A stretch of 64,000 nt of DNA from Povalibacter uvarum (GTDB taxonomy: Bacteria; Pseudomonadota; Gammaproteobacteria; Steroidobacterales; Steroidobacteraceae). The position numbers and the translations under genes were made by a program. The notes below the pieces were generated by a model that saw only the letters and a program-made list of their open reading frames with translations, made no database searches and had not been told where the DNA came from. Location of the stretch: the NCBI RefSeq assembly GCF_014202975.1, contig NZ_JACHHZ010000003.1:1054001-1118000 (forward strand), in the 5' to 3' direction. Below, in pieces: positions 45,758 to 55,800 of this stretch (position 1 is its first letter; every line of letters begins with the position of its first letter).

Positions 45758-48700
45758 ATGACCCGCAACGAACGCATTGCCGCCTTCCGCCGCATTCTCA
45801 CCGAACGCATCCTGGTGATCGACGGAGCGATGGGCACGATGATCCAGGGCCGCAAGCTGACGGAAGCGGACTATCGCGCCGAACGCTTCAAGGACTGGAA
45901 GTGCGACCTCAAAGGCAACAGCGACATTCTCGTGCTGACCCGCCCGGAAGTGATCGGCTCCATTCACACGGCGTATCTCGAAGCCGGCGCCGACATCATC
46001 GAGACGAACACGTTTACCGCGAACTACTCGTCGCAGGCTGACTACGGCATGGAAGATCTCGTTGCCGAGATCAACCTCGCCGGCGCACAAGTTGCCCGCA
46101 AAGCGGCGGATGACTACTTCGCGAAGACAGGTCAGCTGAAGTTCGTCGCGGGCGCGCTCGGGCCCACGAACCGCACCGCATCGTTGTCTCCCAGCGTCAC
46201 GGATCCGGCGTTCCGCAACATCGATTTCGATCAGCTGTCGGCGACGTACCTGATTGCCGCGCGCAACCTCATCGAAGGCGGCGCGGATCTGTTCCTCATC
46301 GAGACCATCTTCGACACGCTGAACGCAAAAGCCGCCGTCTTCGCGGTGCGCCAGGCGATGGACGAAACGGGCGTCGAGCTGCCGGTCATCATTTCGGGAA
46401 CGATCACGGACGCCTCGGGCCGTACGCTGTCGGGCCAGACGACCGAAGCGTTCTGGAATTCCGTCCGTCACGCCAGGCCGATCGCGATCGGACTGAACTG
46501 CGCGCTCGGCGCCAAGCAGTTGCGCCCCTACGTCGAAGAGCTTTCGCGCATCGCTGATACCTATGTGTGTGCCTATCCGAACGCCGGACTGCCGAACGCG
46601 TTCGGCGAGTACGATGAGACAGCCTGCGAAACGGGTGATCTGATCCAGGATTTCGCGAAGAGCGGATTCGTGAACATCGTCGGCGGCTGCTGCGGTACGA
46701 CGCCCGATCACATTCATCACATCCGCGAAGCGATCGAAGGCGTCGCTCCGCGCAAGCCGCCAGTGCTCGAGCCGCGCTGCCGGTTGTCGGGCCTCGAGCC
46801 GTTCACCATCGGTCCCGACAGCCTGTTCGTGAACGTCGGCGAACGCACGAACGTCACCGGGTCGGCCAAGTTCCGCAAGCTGATCGAAGCGGACGACTAC
46901 AACGCCGCGCTCGATGTCGCACGCCAGCAGGTCGCAAGCGGCGCGCAGATGATCGACATCAACATGGACGAGGGCATGCTCGACTCGGAAGCGGCGATGG
47001 TCCGCTTCCTGAATCTCGTGGCTTCGGAGCCGGACATCTCGCGCGTGCCGATCATGATCGACTCGTCCAAATGGACGGTCATCGAAGCAGGACTGAAGCG
47101 CATCCAGGGCAAGGGTGTGGTGAATTCCATCAGCCTGAAGGAAGGCGAAGAGCTTTTCCTGGAGCACGCGCGCAAGGTGCGTGCTTACGGTGCGGCCGTG
47201 GTCGTCATGGCGTTCGACGAGAAGGGTCAGGCCGATACGGTCGAGCGCAAGGTGGAGATCTGCAAGCGCTCCTACGAAGTGCTGACGCAGAAGGCGGGAT
47301 TCCCGCCCGAAGACATCATCTTCGATCCGAACATCTTCGCCGTCGCGACCGGCATCGAAGAGCACAACAACTACTCGGTGGATTTCATCCAGGCGACCGA
47401 GCGCATCCGCAAGGAGTGTCCGCACGCTCACATCAGCGGCGGCGTGAGCAACGTTTCGTTCTCCTTCCGCGGCAATGAGCCGGTGCGCGAAGCGATGCAC
47501 TCGGTGTTCCTCTATCACGCCATCAAGGCAGGCATGACGATGGGTATCGTCAACGCGGGGCAGCTCGCGATCTACGAGAACATCGACGCCGAGCTGCGCG
47601 AGCGGGTCGAAGACGTGATCCTGAACCGTCGCGCCGACTCGACCGAGCGGTTGCTGGAGATCGCCGGGCGCTTCAAGGGCGAAGCCGGCATGAAGAAGGG
47701 TGAGGACCTGGCGTGGCGCAGTCTCCCGGTTACCAAGCGGCTCGAACATGCGCTGGTCAAAGGGATCGATGAGTTCGTCGTGGAAGACACGGAAGAAGCA
47801 CGCAAGGAGTTCGCTCGCCCGCTGCAGGTGATCGAAGGCCCGCTGATGGACGGCATGAACGTCGTCGGCGATCTCTTCGGTTCGGGCAAGATGTTCCTGC
47901 CGCAGGTCGTGAAGTCCGCACGCGTGATGAAGAAAGCGGTGGCCCACCTGATCCCGTTCATCGAGCAGGAGAAGGCTGCCAGCGGCGCCGTTGCCCGCTC
48001 GAACGGCAAGATCGTGATGGCGACGGTGAAGGGCGACGTTCACGACATCGGCAAGAACATCGTCGGCGTCGTACTCCAGTGCAACAATTTCGAAGTGATC
48101 GACCTCGGCGTCATGGTGCCGTGCGATCGCATTCTCGAGACGGCTCGTCGCGAGGGTGCCGACATGATCGGTCTGTCGGGCCTCATCACGCCATCACTCG
48201 ATGAGATGGTGTACGTCGCTCGCGAAATGCAGCGCCAGGGGTTCGACAAGCCGCTGCTGATTGGCGGTGCAACGACATCGCCGGCGCATACATCGGTCAA
48301 GATCGATCCGCAATACACCGGCGCTGTTGTGTATGTAAAGGACGCATCGCGGTCGGTCGGCGTGTGCCAGCAGCTGATGACGGAGAACTCGAAGTCCGAT
48401 TTCGTCACCAGGCTCAAGGAAGATCACGCGACGCGACGCGAGCAGCACCAGGGCCGCAAGGTGAAGGCTCCCCAGTTCACCATCGCCCAGGCGCGCGCGA
48501 ACAAGTTCAAGGCAGGCTGGGACACTTACGAGCCTCCCATTCCGAAGTTCCTCGGCATCCGCACGTTCGAGGACTATTCGCTCGAAGACCTGACGCGCTA
48601 CATCGACTGGATGCCGTTCTTCAATGCGTGGGAGTTCGCGGGCAAGTTCCCGGACATTCTCACGGATCCGGTGGTCGGCGAGCAGGCGAGCAACCTGTAC

Positions 48701-49477
48701 GCGGACGCCCGCAAGATGATGAAGCAGATCATCCGTGAACGCTGGCTGACGGCACGGGCAGTGTTCGGCCTGTTCCCCGCGAACAGTGTCGATGACGACG
48801 ATGTCGAAATCTACACGGATGAATCGCGGACCCACGTGCTGCACCGGCTGCACTTCCTGCGTCAGCAGAAGGGCAAGCCGGATGGACAGTCACATGATTG
48901 CCTCGCGGACTTCGTTGCTCCCAAGGAGTCAGGTCGTCGCGACTACATCGGCGCCTTCGCGGTAACCGGAGGCATCGGGATCGAGCCGCATCTGGCCAGA
49001 TTCGAAGCGGCCCACGACGACTACTCGAGCATCATGCTGAAGGCACTCGCCGATCGCTTTGCCGAAGCGTTCGCTGAGCGGTTGCACGAGCGCGTGCGCC
49101 GGGAGTTCTGGGGCTATGCGCCGGAGGAGCGGCTCACGAACGACAACCTGATTCGCGAAGAGTATCGGGGCATCCGCCCGGCGCCGGGCTATCCGGCCTG
49201 CCCGGATCACACCGAGAAGGCGACGTTGTGGAAGCTGATCGATCCGCAGACCAATGCCGGCATGCGGATCACGGAGTCGTTCGCGATGTATCCGACGGCC
49301 GCCGTGAGCGGCTGGTACTTTGCGCATCCGCAGTCGCGCTACTTCCAGGTGGGCAAGATCGATCTCGACCAGGTCCGCAATTACGCGGCCCGGAAGAAGA
49401 TCAGCCTGGAAGAAGCCCAGCGCTGGCTGTCGCCGAACCTGGGGTACGACCCGGATGCGAAGTCCGACGCGGCGTAA
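45758..49477 (+). CDS. metH: cobalamin-dependent methionine synthase
   Basis: MetH transfers the methyl of 5-methyl-THF to homocysteine through cobalamin. The 1239-aa protein has all four modules: homocysteine domain (about 1-340, zinc cysteines in GLNCALGA and [10 protein letters not shown]), pterin domain ([13 protein letters not shown] onward), cap and B12 domain with the lower-ligand His in [13 protein letters not shown] and [11 protein letters not shown], and the C-terminal SAM reactivation domain with [15 protein letters not shown]. The ATG at 45758 is chosen; upstream codons are repeat sequence. Needs cobalamin, but I saw no cobalamin riboswitch in the region. Confidence 0.98.
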   Translation: MTRNERIAAFRRILTERILVIDGAMGTMIQGRKLTEADYRAERFKDWKCDLKGNSDILVLTRPEVIGSIHTAYLEAGADIIETNTFTANYSSQADYGMEDLVAEINLAGAQVARKAADDYFAKTGQLKFVAGALGPTNRTASLSPSVTDPAFRNIDFDQLSATYLIAARNLIEGGADLFLIETIFDTLNAKAAVFAVRQAMDETGVELPVIISGTITDASGRTLSGQTTEAFWNSVRHARPIAIGLNCALGAKQLRPYVEELSRIADTYVCAYPNAGLPNAFGEYDETACETGDLIQDFAKSGFVNIVGGCCGTTPDHIHHIREAIEGVAPRKPPVLEPRCRLSGLEPFTIGPDSLFVNVGERTNVTGSAKFRKLIEADDYNAALDVARQQVASGAQMIDINMDEGMLDSEAAMVRFLNLVASEPDISRVPIMIDSSKWTVIEAGLKRIQGKGVVNSISLKEGEELFLEHARKVRAYGAAVVVMAFDEKGQADTVERKVEICKRSYEVLTQKAGFPPEDIIFDPNIFAVATGIEEHNNYSVDFIQATERIRKECPHAHISGGVSNVSFSFRGNEPVREAMHSVFLYHAIKAGMTMGIVNAGQLAIYENIDAELRERVEDVILNRRADSTERLLEIAGRFKGEAGMKKGEDLAWRSLPVTKRLEHALVKGIDEFVVEDTEEARKEFARPLQVIEGPLMDGMNVVGDLFGSGKMFLPQVVKSARVMKKAVAHLIPFIEQEKAASGAVARSNGKIVMATVKGDVHDIGKNIVGVVLQCNNFEVIDLGVMVPCDRILETARREGADMIGLSGLITPSLDEMVYVAREMQRQGFDKPLLIGGATTSPAHTSVKIDPQYTGAVVYVKDASRSVGVCQQLMTENSKSDFVTRLKEDHATRREQHQGRKVKAPQFTIAQARANKFKAGWDTYEPPIPKFLGIRTFEDYSLEDLTRYIDWMPFFNAWEFAGKFPDILTDPVVGEQASNLYADARKMMKQIIRERWLTARAVFGLFPANSVDDDDVEIYTDESRTHVLHRLHFLRQQKGKPDGQSHDCLADFVAPKESGRRDYIGAFAVTGGIGIEPHLARFEAAHDDYSSIMLKALADRFAEAFAERLHERVRREFWGYAPEERLTNDNLIREEYRGIRPAPGYPACPDHTEKATLWKLIDPQTNAGMRITESFAMYPTAAVSGWYFAHPQSRYFQVGKIDLDQVRNYAARKKISLEEAQRWLSPNLGYDPDAKSDAA

Positions 49478-49488
49478 GGAGTCCGGAG

Positions 49489-49581
49489 TTTCACACGGAG
49501 ATCACGGAGTGCACGGAGATCAGATGGAGGAGAACCTATCAGAGTTTCTTTGCTCCGTGATCTCCGTGAACTCCGTGTGAA
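49489..49581. repeat. CACGGAGAT nonamer inverted repeat
   Basis: Left arm (49489-49520) is TTCACACGGAG plus 9-mers CACGGAGTG and CACGGAGAT; right arm (49552-49581) is the reverse complement ending CTCCGTGTGAA. The arms match closely over about 30 bp with a 31-bp spacer, and lie between metH and the convergent thioesterase gene. No ORF inside. Confidence 0.85.
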
Positions 49582-49593
49582 CTCTTAGGTTCC

Positions 49594-50025
49594 TCAGAGC
49601 TTCTCCAGAGCCGAGCGGATGACCGGCGGGATCGGCACCGGCCGCCGCGTCTTCGCGTCCACATAGACGTGCACGAAGCGGCCGATCGCGGACGCTTCCG
49701 TGTCCGCGCCGCGAAAGACAGCGAGCTCGTAGATCACGCTGCTGTTGCCCAGCTTCTCCAGCCTCAGGCCGATATGCAGCAGGTCGGGGAAGCTGATCTC
49801 CTTGACGAACCGGCACGAGGTTTCCGCCACGATGCCGATGGCCGACAGCTCGCGGGTGTCCGAGCTCGTCGCCTCCATCAAGTACCCATTGACGGCCGAA
49901 TCGAAGTACGAGTAATAGGCCACGTTGTTGACGTGGCCATAGTGGTCGTTGTCCATCCAGCGGGTCTGCATGGGGCGCAGGACCTTGAAATCGGCGCGTT
50001 GAACGACGGGGGAGCGGGATGACAT
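49594..50025 (-). CDS. acyl-CoA thioesterase, 4HBT hotdog family
   Basis: A 143-aa single hotdog-domain thioesterase of the YbgC/FadM type. The signature RWMDNDHYGHVNNVAYYSYFD contains the conserved Asp and HxHVNN motif; CRFVKEISFPDLLHIGLRLEKLG forms the central beta strands. The ATG at 50025 is chosen because GGAAGGAAG lies about 8 bp upstream; an ATG nine codons earlier is also open. The natural acyl group is unknown. Confidence 0.9.
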   Translation of the reverse strand: MSSRSPVVQRADFKVLRPMQTRWMDNDHYGHVNNVAYYSYFDSAVNGYLMEATSSDTRELSAIGIVAETSCRFVKEISFPDLLHIGLRLEKLGNSSVIYELAVFRGADTEASAIGRFVHVYVDAKTRRPVPIPPVIRSALEKL

Positions 50026-50201
50026 CGCTGGACTTCCTTCCTCTTGATTCACAAAGGCCTTCCTGGCGGCCTCATCGGGTTTGCACGGATTCGCGTATTC
50101 TGCCAGCGGTTCGTCGCAGGCGGGAGCTGCGCGGCGGCCCGCCGCCGGGTATAATTCAGCAACTGATGAATTAATGATGGATCAACACGGGGGAAGGCCG
50201 C

Positions 50202-50915
50202 ATGACCGGTTCTGCGTCGAAAGTGTATGCGAACGCGCGCGAGGCCCTCGCCGGGGTCGTCCGCGACGATCTCACGATCATGTCCGGCGGCTTCGGGCTC
50301 TGCGGGATTCCTGAGAATCTGATCCTTGCGCTGCGCGACTGCGGCGCGCGCGGTCTGACCGTCATTTCCAACAACGCGGGCGTCGACGAGTTCGGCCTGG
50401 GGCTGCTGCTCAAGACGCGGCAGATCCGCAAGATGATTTCCTCGTACGTCGGCGAGAACAAGGAATTCGAGCGCCAGTATCTGTCGGGCGAATTGCAGCT
50501 CGAGTTCAACCCGCAAGGGACTCTGGCAGAACGCATTCGCGCGGGAGGCGCGGGGATCTTCGGCTTCTACACGCGCACTGGTGCCGGCACGCTCGTCGCG
50601 GAAGGCAAGGAACAGCGAGTCGTGAACGGTGAGACGTTCGTGCTTGAAACGGGCCTGACCTCGGATCTGTCGCTCGTCAAGGCGTGGAAGGGCGACACCG
50701 AGGGCAACCTGGTCTATCGCAAGACCGCGAGGAATTTCAATCCGATGATGGCGACAGCCGGGCGCGTCACGATCGCCGAAGTCGAAGAGCTGGTGGAAGC
50801 CGGCGAGCTCGATCCCGACCAGATTCACACACCGGGCATCTTCGTGCAGCGCATTTTCAAGGGCACGGACTATGTGAAGCCGATCGAGCAGAGAACGGTC
50901 CGCAAAAAGAAGTAG
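50202..50915 (+). CDS. scoA: 3-oxoacid CoA-transferase subunit A
   Basis: The alpha subunit of succinyl-CoA:3-ketoacid CoA transferase, which activates acetoacetate with CoA from succinyl-CoA. The 237-aa protein has LTIMSGGFGLCGIPENLI, ISNNAGVDEFGLGLLLKTRQIRKMISSYVGEN, FNPQGTLAERIRAGGAGI and GNLVYRKTARNFNPMMATAG. It is followed by scoB after a 63-bp gap that includes a GGATGGC repeat. Confidence 0.95.
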   Translation: MTGSASKVYANAREALAGVVRDDLTIMSGGFGLCGIPENLILALRDCGARGLTVISNNAGVDEFGLGLLLKTRQIRKMISSYVGENKEFERQYLSGELQLEFNPQGTLAERIRAGGAGIFGFYTRTGAGTLVAEGKEQRVVNGETFVLETGLTSDLSLVKAWKGDTEGNLVYRKTARNFNPMMATAGRVTIAEVEELVEAGELDPDQIHTPGIFVQRIFKGTDYVKPIEQRTVRKKK

Positions 50916-50934
50916 ATAGCGGATGGCGGATGGT
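50914..50934. repeat. GGATGGC-type heptamer repeat, scoA-scoB
   Basis: AGATAGC, GGATGGC, GGATGGT: three consecutive 7-mers followed by CAGAAA, the same downstream extension as the element at 58.4 kb. It overlaps the last bases of the scoA stop codon. Confidence 0.75.
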
Positions 50935-50978
50935 CAGAAACGGAAACCGACAAAGCTCACTGCAAAGAGACAACTCCC

Positions 50979-51614
50979 ATGGCCTGGACTCGCGATGAAA
51001 TGGCGGCGCGCGCGGCGCGTGAACTGAAGGACGGCTTTTACGTCAATCTCGGCATCGGCATTCCGACGCTGGTGGCGAACTACATTCCGCAGGGAATGAA
51101 GGTCGTGCTGCAGTCGGAGAACGGCATGCTGGGCATGGGTCCCTTCCCGCTCGAAGGGGAAGAGGATCCCGATCTGATCAACGCCGGCAAGCAGACGATC
51201 ACACAGCTGCCCATCTCTTCGTATTTCTCGTCGTCGGACAGCTTCGGCATGATCCGCGGCGGACATATCGACCTGTCGATTCTCGGCGGGATGGAAGTGA
51301 GCGAGAACGGTGATCTCGCCAACTGGATGGTGCCGGGCAAGATGGTGAAGGGCATGGGCGGCGCGATGGACCTGGTCGCGGGCGTGAAGCGGGTCGTCGT
51401 CGTGATGGAGCACAACTCAAAGGATGGGGCCGCGAAGTTCAAGTCGCGCTGTGAGCTGCCGCTGACAGGCGCAAACGTGGTCGACATGGTCATCAGCGAT
51501 CTCGCGGTATTCGCGCGGCCGGACCGCAAATCGCCTTTCAAGCTCCTGGAGCTTGCACCCGGCGTGACCGCGGATGAACTGAAGAGCAGAACATCCGCCA
51601 GCTATCAGGTGTGA
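50979..51614 (+). CDS. scoB: 3-oxoacid CoA-transferase subunit B
   Basis: The beta subunit of SCOT, 211 aa. It starts MAWTRDEMAARAARELKDG, has YVNLGIGIPTLVANYIP, the catalytic Glu in the SENGMLGMGP motif, and GGHIDLSILGGMEVSENGDLANWMVPGK. Together with scoA and the acetoacetyl-CoA synthetase at 59.7 kb it gives two routes to acetoacetyl-CoA. Confidence 0.96.
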   Translation: MAWTRDEMAARAARELKDGFYVNLGIGIPTLVANYIPQGMKVVLQSENGMLGMGPFPLEGEEDPDLINAGKQTITQLPISSYFSSSDSFGMIRGGHIDLSILGGMEVSENGDLANWMVPGKMVKGMGGAMDLVAGVKRVVVVMEHNSKDGAAKFKSRCELPLTGANVVDMVISDLAVFARPDRKSPFKLLELAPGVTADELKSRTSASYQV

Positions 51615-51661
51615 CGTCGCAAGCCGGACGACTCAGCGCGCTGGTCATTGTCGGGATCCGC

Positions 51662-51719
51662 AACGAAAGCGTTGTATAGTCGGCTGCCGGCTTCGGCCGG
51701 TATCCCAATCGCTTTCGTT
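51662..51719. repeat. inverted repeat with internal hairpin upstream of the alcohol dehydrogenase
   Basis: AACGAAAGCG (51662-51671) and CGCTTTCGTT (51710-51719) are perfect 10-bp arms around 38 bp that contain GCCGGCTTCGGCCGG, itself self-complementary. A TATAGT (51675-51680) inside could be a -10 box. It ends 14 bp before the alcohol dehydrogenase start and looks like a folded leader or operator. Confidence 0.6.
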
Positions 51720-51733
51720 ACGTCATCCGGCTC

Positions 51734-52858
51734 ATGAAGACACGCGCAGCAGTTCTCAAGGAAACGAACCTGCCGCGGCCCTATGCGCAAAGCAGGCCGT
51801 TGCAGATCGTCGAAGTCGATCTCGATCCTCCGGGCCCCCGTGAAGTCCTGGTGCGGATACGCGCCGCAGGGCTATGTCACTCCGACCTGTCGGTGATCAA
51901 CGGAGATCGCCCGCGGCCGTTGCCGATGGCCATCGGTCACGAGGGCGCCGGCGAAGTTCTCGAGGCAGGCAGCGGAGTGAAGGATCTCAAGCCGGGCGAT
52001 CATGTGGTCGCGGCTTTCGTTCCCTGCTGCGGCGCCTGTGAGCCTTGCACCAGCGGTCGTCCCGCATTGTGTGAGCCTGGCTTTCGCGCCAACAGCGCAG
52101 GAACGCTGCTGAGCGGCGATCGCCGCCTGCATCAGGGGCTGACCGACATCAATCATCATCTCGGTGTATCGGCTTTCGCCGAGTACGCCGTCGTTGCGCG
52201 TGAATCGCTCGTCAAGGTCGATCCGACGTTGCCCTTCGACGAAGCAGCGGTGTTCGGCTGTGCGGTGATGACGGGCGTCGGTGCGGTGACCAACACCGTG
52301 CAGCCGTCGCCGGGTTCTTTCATTGCCGTCGTCGGCCTCGGTGGTGTTGGTCTCGCAGCATTGCTCGGTGCGCGGCTCGTCGATGCGGCGGTGATCATTG
52401 CATGCGACCTGAGCGAATCGAAGCTGGCGCTGGCGCGGCAACTCGGTGCGACGCACACGATCAACGCAGCCGATGCGGATGCGACAGACAAGATTCGCGA
52501 GATCACGCGCGGTGGCGTCCATTTCGCTTTCGAGATGGCCGGATCGGTCAAGGCGATGGAATTCAGTTACCGCATCACCCGGCGCGGCGGCACGACAGTC
52601 ACCGCCGGTCTGTCGAACCCACAGCATCTGTTCTCGATTCCGCATGTGGGCATCGTCGCCGAGGAGCGCACGATCAAGGGCAGCTATCTCGGGAGCTGCG
52701 ATCCGGCGCGTGACATTCCCCGCTACATCCAGATGTATCGTCAGGGACATCTGCCAGTCGACAAGTTGCTGAGCGAACGCCTGTCGCTGGAGGACATCAA
52801 CGCCGCGTTCGACCGCCTGGCGGACGGGCAGAGCGTGCGGCAGGTCGTCGTGCTCTGA
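51734..52858 (+). CDS. zinc-dependent alcohol dehydrogenase (class III type)
   Basis: A 374-aa medium-chain dehydrogenase. Catalytic zinc ligands are in RAAGLCHSDL and GHEGAGEVLEAGSG; structural zinc cysteines are in FVPCCGACEPCTSGRPALC; the NAD motif is VVGLGGVGLAALLG. Likely oxidises primary alcohols, but the substrate is not identifiable; formaldehyde dehydrogenase-like activity is possible. It lies after scoAB with its own upstream inverted repeat, so it may be transcribed separately. Confidence 0.88.
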   Translation: MKTRAAVLKETNLPRPYAQSRPLQIVEVDLDPPGPREVLVRIRAAGLCHSDLSVINGDRPRPLPMAIGHEGAGEVLEAGSGVKDLKPGDHVVAAFVPCCGACEPCTSGRPALCEPGFRANSAGTLLSGDRRLHQGLTDINHHLGVSAFAEYAVVARESLVKVDPTLPFDEAAVFGCAVMTGVGAVTNTVQPSPGSFIAVVGLGGVGLAALLGARLVDAAVIIACDLSESKLALARQLGATHTINAADADATDKIREITRGGVHFAFEMAGSVKAMEFSYRITRRGGTTVTAGLSNPQHLFSIPHVGIVAEERTIKGSYLGSCDPARDIPRYIQMYRQGHLPVDKLLSERLSLEDINAAFDRLADGQSVRQVVVL

Positions 52859-52871
52859 AGCTGCGCAGGTT

Positions 52872-55800
52872 TCAGGCCTGCAGCGCGGCGACCTTCGCGA
52901 GCGCTTCGTCGATCGCGGGCAACTCGAGGTAGAGGTTCAGGCGCCGACAAGTCGCGTCGAGTTCCTGCAGCGAGCGGGTCGTGTCAGCCGTGATGCGCCC
53001 CGCGCCGATATCCGCGAGTGTCTTGCCGCGGCGAATGACGAGCTCGGTCCAGGCGAGCGGTTCGGCGCGCGTGTACTCGGCAAGTGCGTCGGCGTAGCGA
53101 TAGGCTTCGACCCAGTCGCCGTCGCGCAGACGTACCTCGATGGCGTGATGATAGAACTCGAAGTAGCTGTGGCTCACGCAGCCTTCGGCCAGCAGGCTTT
53201 CCGCCTCTTCGAGGGCGATTTCGCGTTCTTCTTCGTGCTGCGTGATTCGCGCGAGAATGCCCAGCAGCACGGGACCGCAGTAATTCATGCCGGTGAGGCG
53301 CGCCAGCTCCAGGCCTTCCGTGATGTAGGGCAGGGCTTCTTCGCGCGCTCCCCGCTGCAGGCTGCTTGATCCCAGCAGGCACAGTGCCTCAGCCTGGAAG
53401 CGCCTCGCACCGAGCTGCGTCGACAGCATGTTCCCCTGTCGGGCGTGCTCCGCACTCGTCTCGAACTGTCCGCGCATCAGCATGCTGCTCGCCATCACGA
53501 GCTGCACCAGCATTTCGCTGCGTGCGTCGCTGGCGTTGCGTGCAAGCTCGAGGCCCTGTCGCAGATGGATGTCCGCGGACTGAAGATCGCCGCAGTACAT
53601 GCTCGTGACCGCGAGCATCGGCAAGTTCGCGATGCGTACACCGGGCAGATTGTGCGTTTGGCCGGCTTCGATGCAGCGGCCGAAATAGTCTCGAGCTGTG
53701 TGCATCCGTCCGCGCTGATACCAGGCGTCGCCCAGGCCGCCGTAAGCGCGTGCAAGATCGATGGGAGAGTTGGCCTGCGTCGCATGACGCAACGCTTCTT
53801 CATGCGCGTCCAGGCAGGCTTCGAGCCTCCCGATGGGGAAACACAGGTTGCCGTAGAGCGTCATCATGCGTGCTTTGGTGCGGGCATCGGCAAGCTCGCC
53901 CCAGGACTTCTGTGCGTGTTCGAGCGCAGCGATCGCTTCGTGGTAGCGATCCATGATGCGCAGGACTGAAGCCACGCCGAGCCATGCCTCCCCCTGTCCG
54001 CGCGGGTCGGTGGCGAAGTCGATCGCTTCCCGGTACGCCGTCAGCGCGTCGTGAGTTCGCCCGAGAACGAGCGACAGTTCGCCGATCAGGCAGTTGATCT
54101 GGTTCAGAACGACAGGATCGCGCGCCGCGGCATTCGCCTTGTTGACCAGTACCAACGCACGCTCGAAGCGCAGGGCAGCCTGCTCAGCGCGAGCTGCGTC
54201 GAGATAAGCGGCGGCAGCAGCCGGATCTTCCGCGGCAGCAAGATGATCTGCCTGGAGCGTCAGGTCATGCAATGCGAACCACGCCGCTGCCCTGCGATGC
54301 AGGTCGCGCCGTCGCGAACGCAACGTCGATTCGTAGATCGAGTCGCGAAAGAGCGCATGTGCGAATTCCAGCTCGGCGTCGTTCCCATGCAGCAAGCCGG
54401 TATCGACGATCGGCGCGGCATCGTAGTCGTCGTCGACGAGCTGGCGCAGCGCAGTCAGTGCGAAGCGGTGACCGAGGACGGCCGCGCATTCGAGAGCCTG
54501 CCGATCGCGGGACGGCAAGCCGTTCGCACGCGCTACAACGAGGGTCCGTATCGATCCTGGCAGGCTTTCGAGTCCGGTCCGCGCAGCGCGCAGCAATTGA
54601 TCGAGGAACAGCGGATTGCCTTCGGCGCGCCGGATGCACGCTTCGATGGCCGTTGCGGGAAGTTCAGGGTAAAGCGCGCCCAGTTCCTGTGCTTCGTCAT
54701 CGCCCAGCGGCGCCAGATCGATCGTCGTCACGGGACAGCCACGGGCACGGGCGCGCCAGCTTGCGCCGATCGGATCGCCTTCGGGTCGCGTCGTCATCAG
54801 CAGCAGGGCGGAGCACTGCGCGACGACTGCGGCGATTTCACCGAAACGCGCGAGCTCTTCGGGATCCGCCCAGTGCACATCTTCGATCACGAGGAGCAGC
54901 GGTGCTCGTTGTGCCGCTGATTCGATCAGCTCGGACAAAGCCAGTGAACGACCGCGTTGGCGGGTCGCGGTATCCATGGCGTTCTCCAGCGCCGACAGTT
55001 CGGCGCTGAGCGGCGCATCGATGAGATCACTCAGGAAAATGCGCCGATCGATGCCGGCCTGCGAGCTGGCGACTTTGCGAGCGACGGCTTCAGTTCGCTC
55101 GGAGAGCGGCGCCACCGGACTGACATCGAGCAAGCTGAGCGCAAGCGTCGTTACTGGCCGATGACCGAGCGATTGTCCGAAATCGAGCGTCACGGACGAA
55201 TGCGTGCGGATGCCGGCCTGCAATGCGGCTGCGCGGATCGCATTGACCATGGATGTCTTGCCGATGCCTGCATCACCGCGGATCACGATCGCGCGGCCGC
55301 GCTGGCTGGTTCGGCAGCGTTCGAGGACAGTGAGCAACATGGCCAGTTCGGGTCGACGACCAACGAACTGCTGTCCGTCGGCTGCGCTCTCGGAGCGGAA
55401 TCCCTGCACGCTCCAGGCGTTCGCGCCCGCCGACAGCGCTTTGACATTGATGCGTCCGGCGAGGGCGTTGCGGACTTCGTCCGCGACACAGACGCCTTCG
55501 TTGGCGGCATCAGCGGCGAGCGCATGCGCCGCGTGAGTAGGCCGGCCCGTCAGCGGGAAGAGATCGCGGTCGACGAGAATCTGGCCCTGAGCGACACCGA
55601 CGCGCAGGCGCAGGTCTCGGGAGAGCTTCCACGATCCGTCGGTCACCGACTGCTGCAAGAGCAAAGCAGCGCGAACGGTGCGTTCCGCTTCATTGCCACG
55701 AACCTCGGCCGCGCCGAAGACCGCGAGCACGGTGGCGCCGACGCGTCGGTCCGTACAACCCCCGCACTGATCGACGACGCGACGCACGTTGCTCTGAAAT

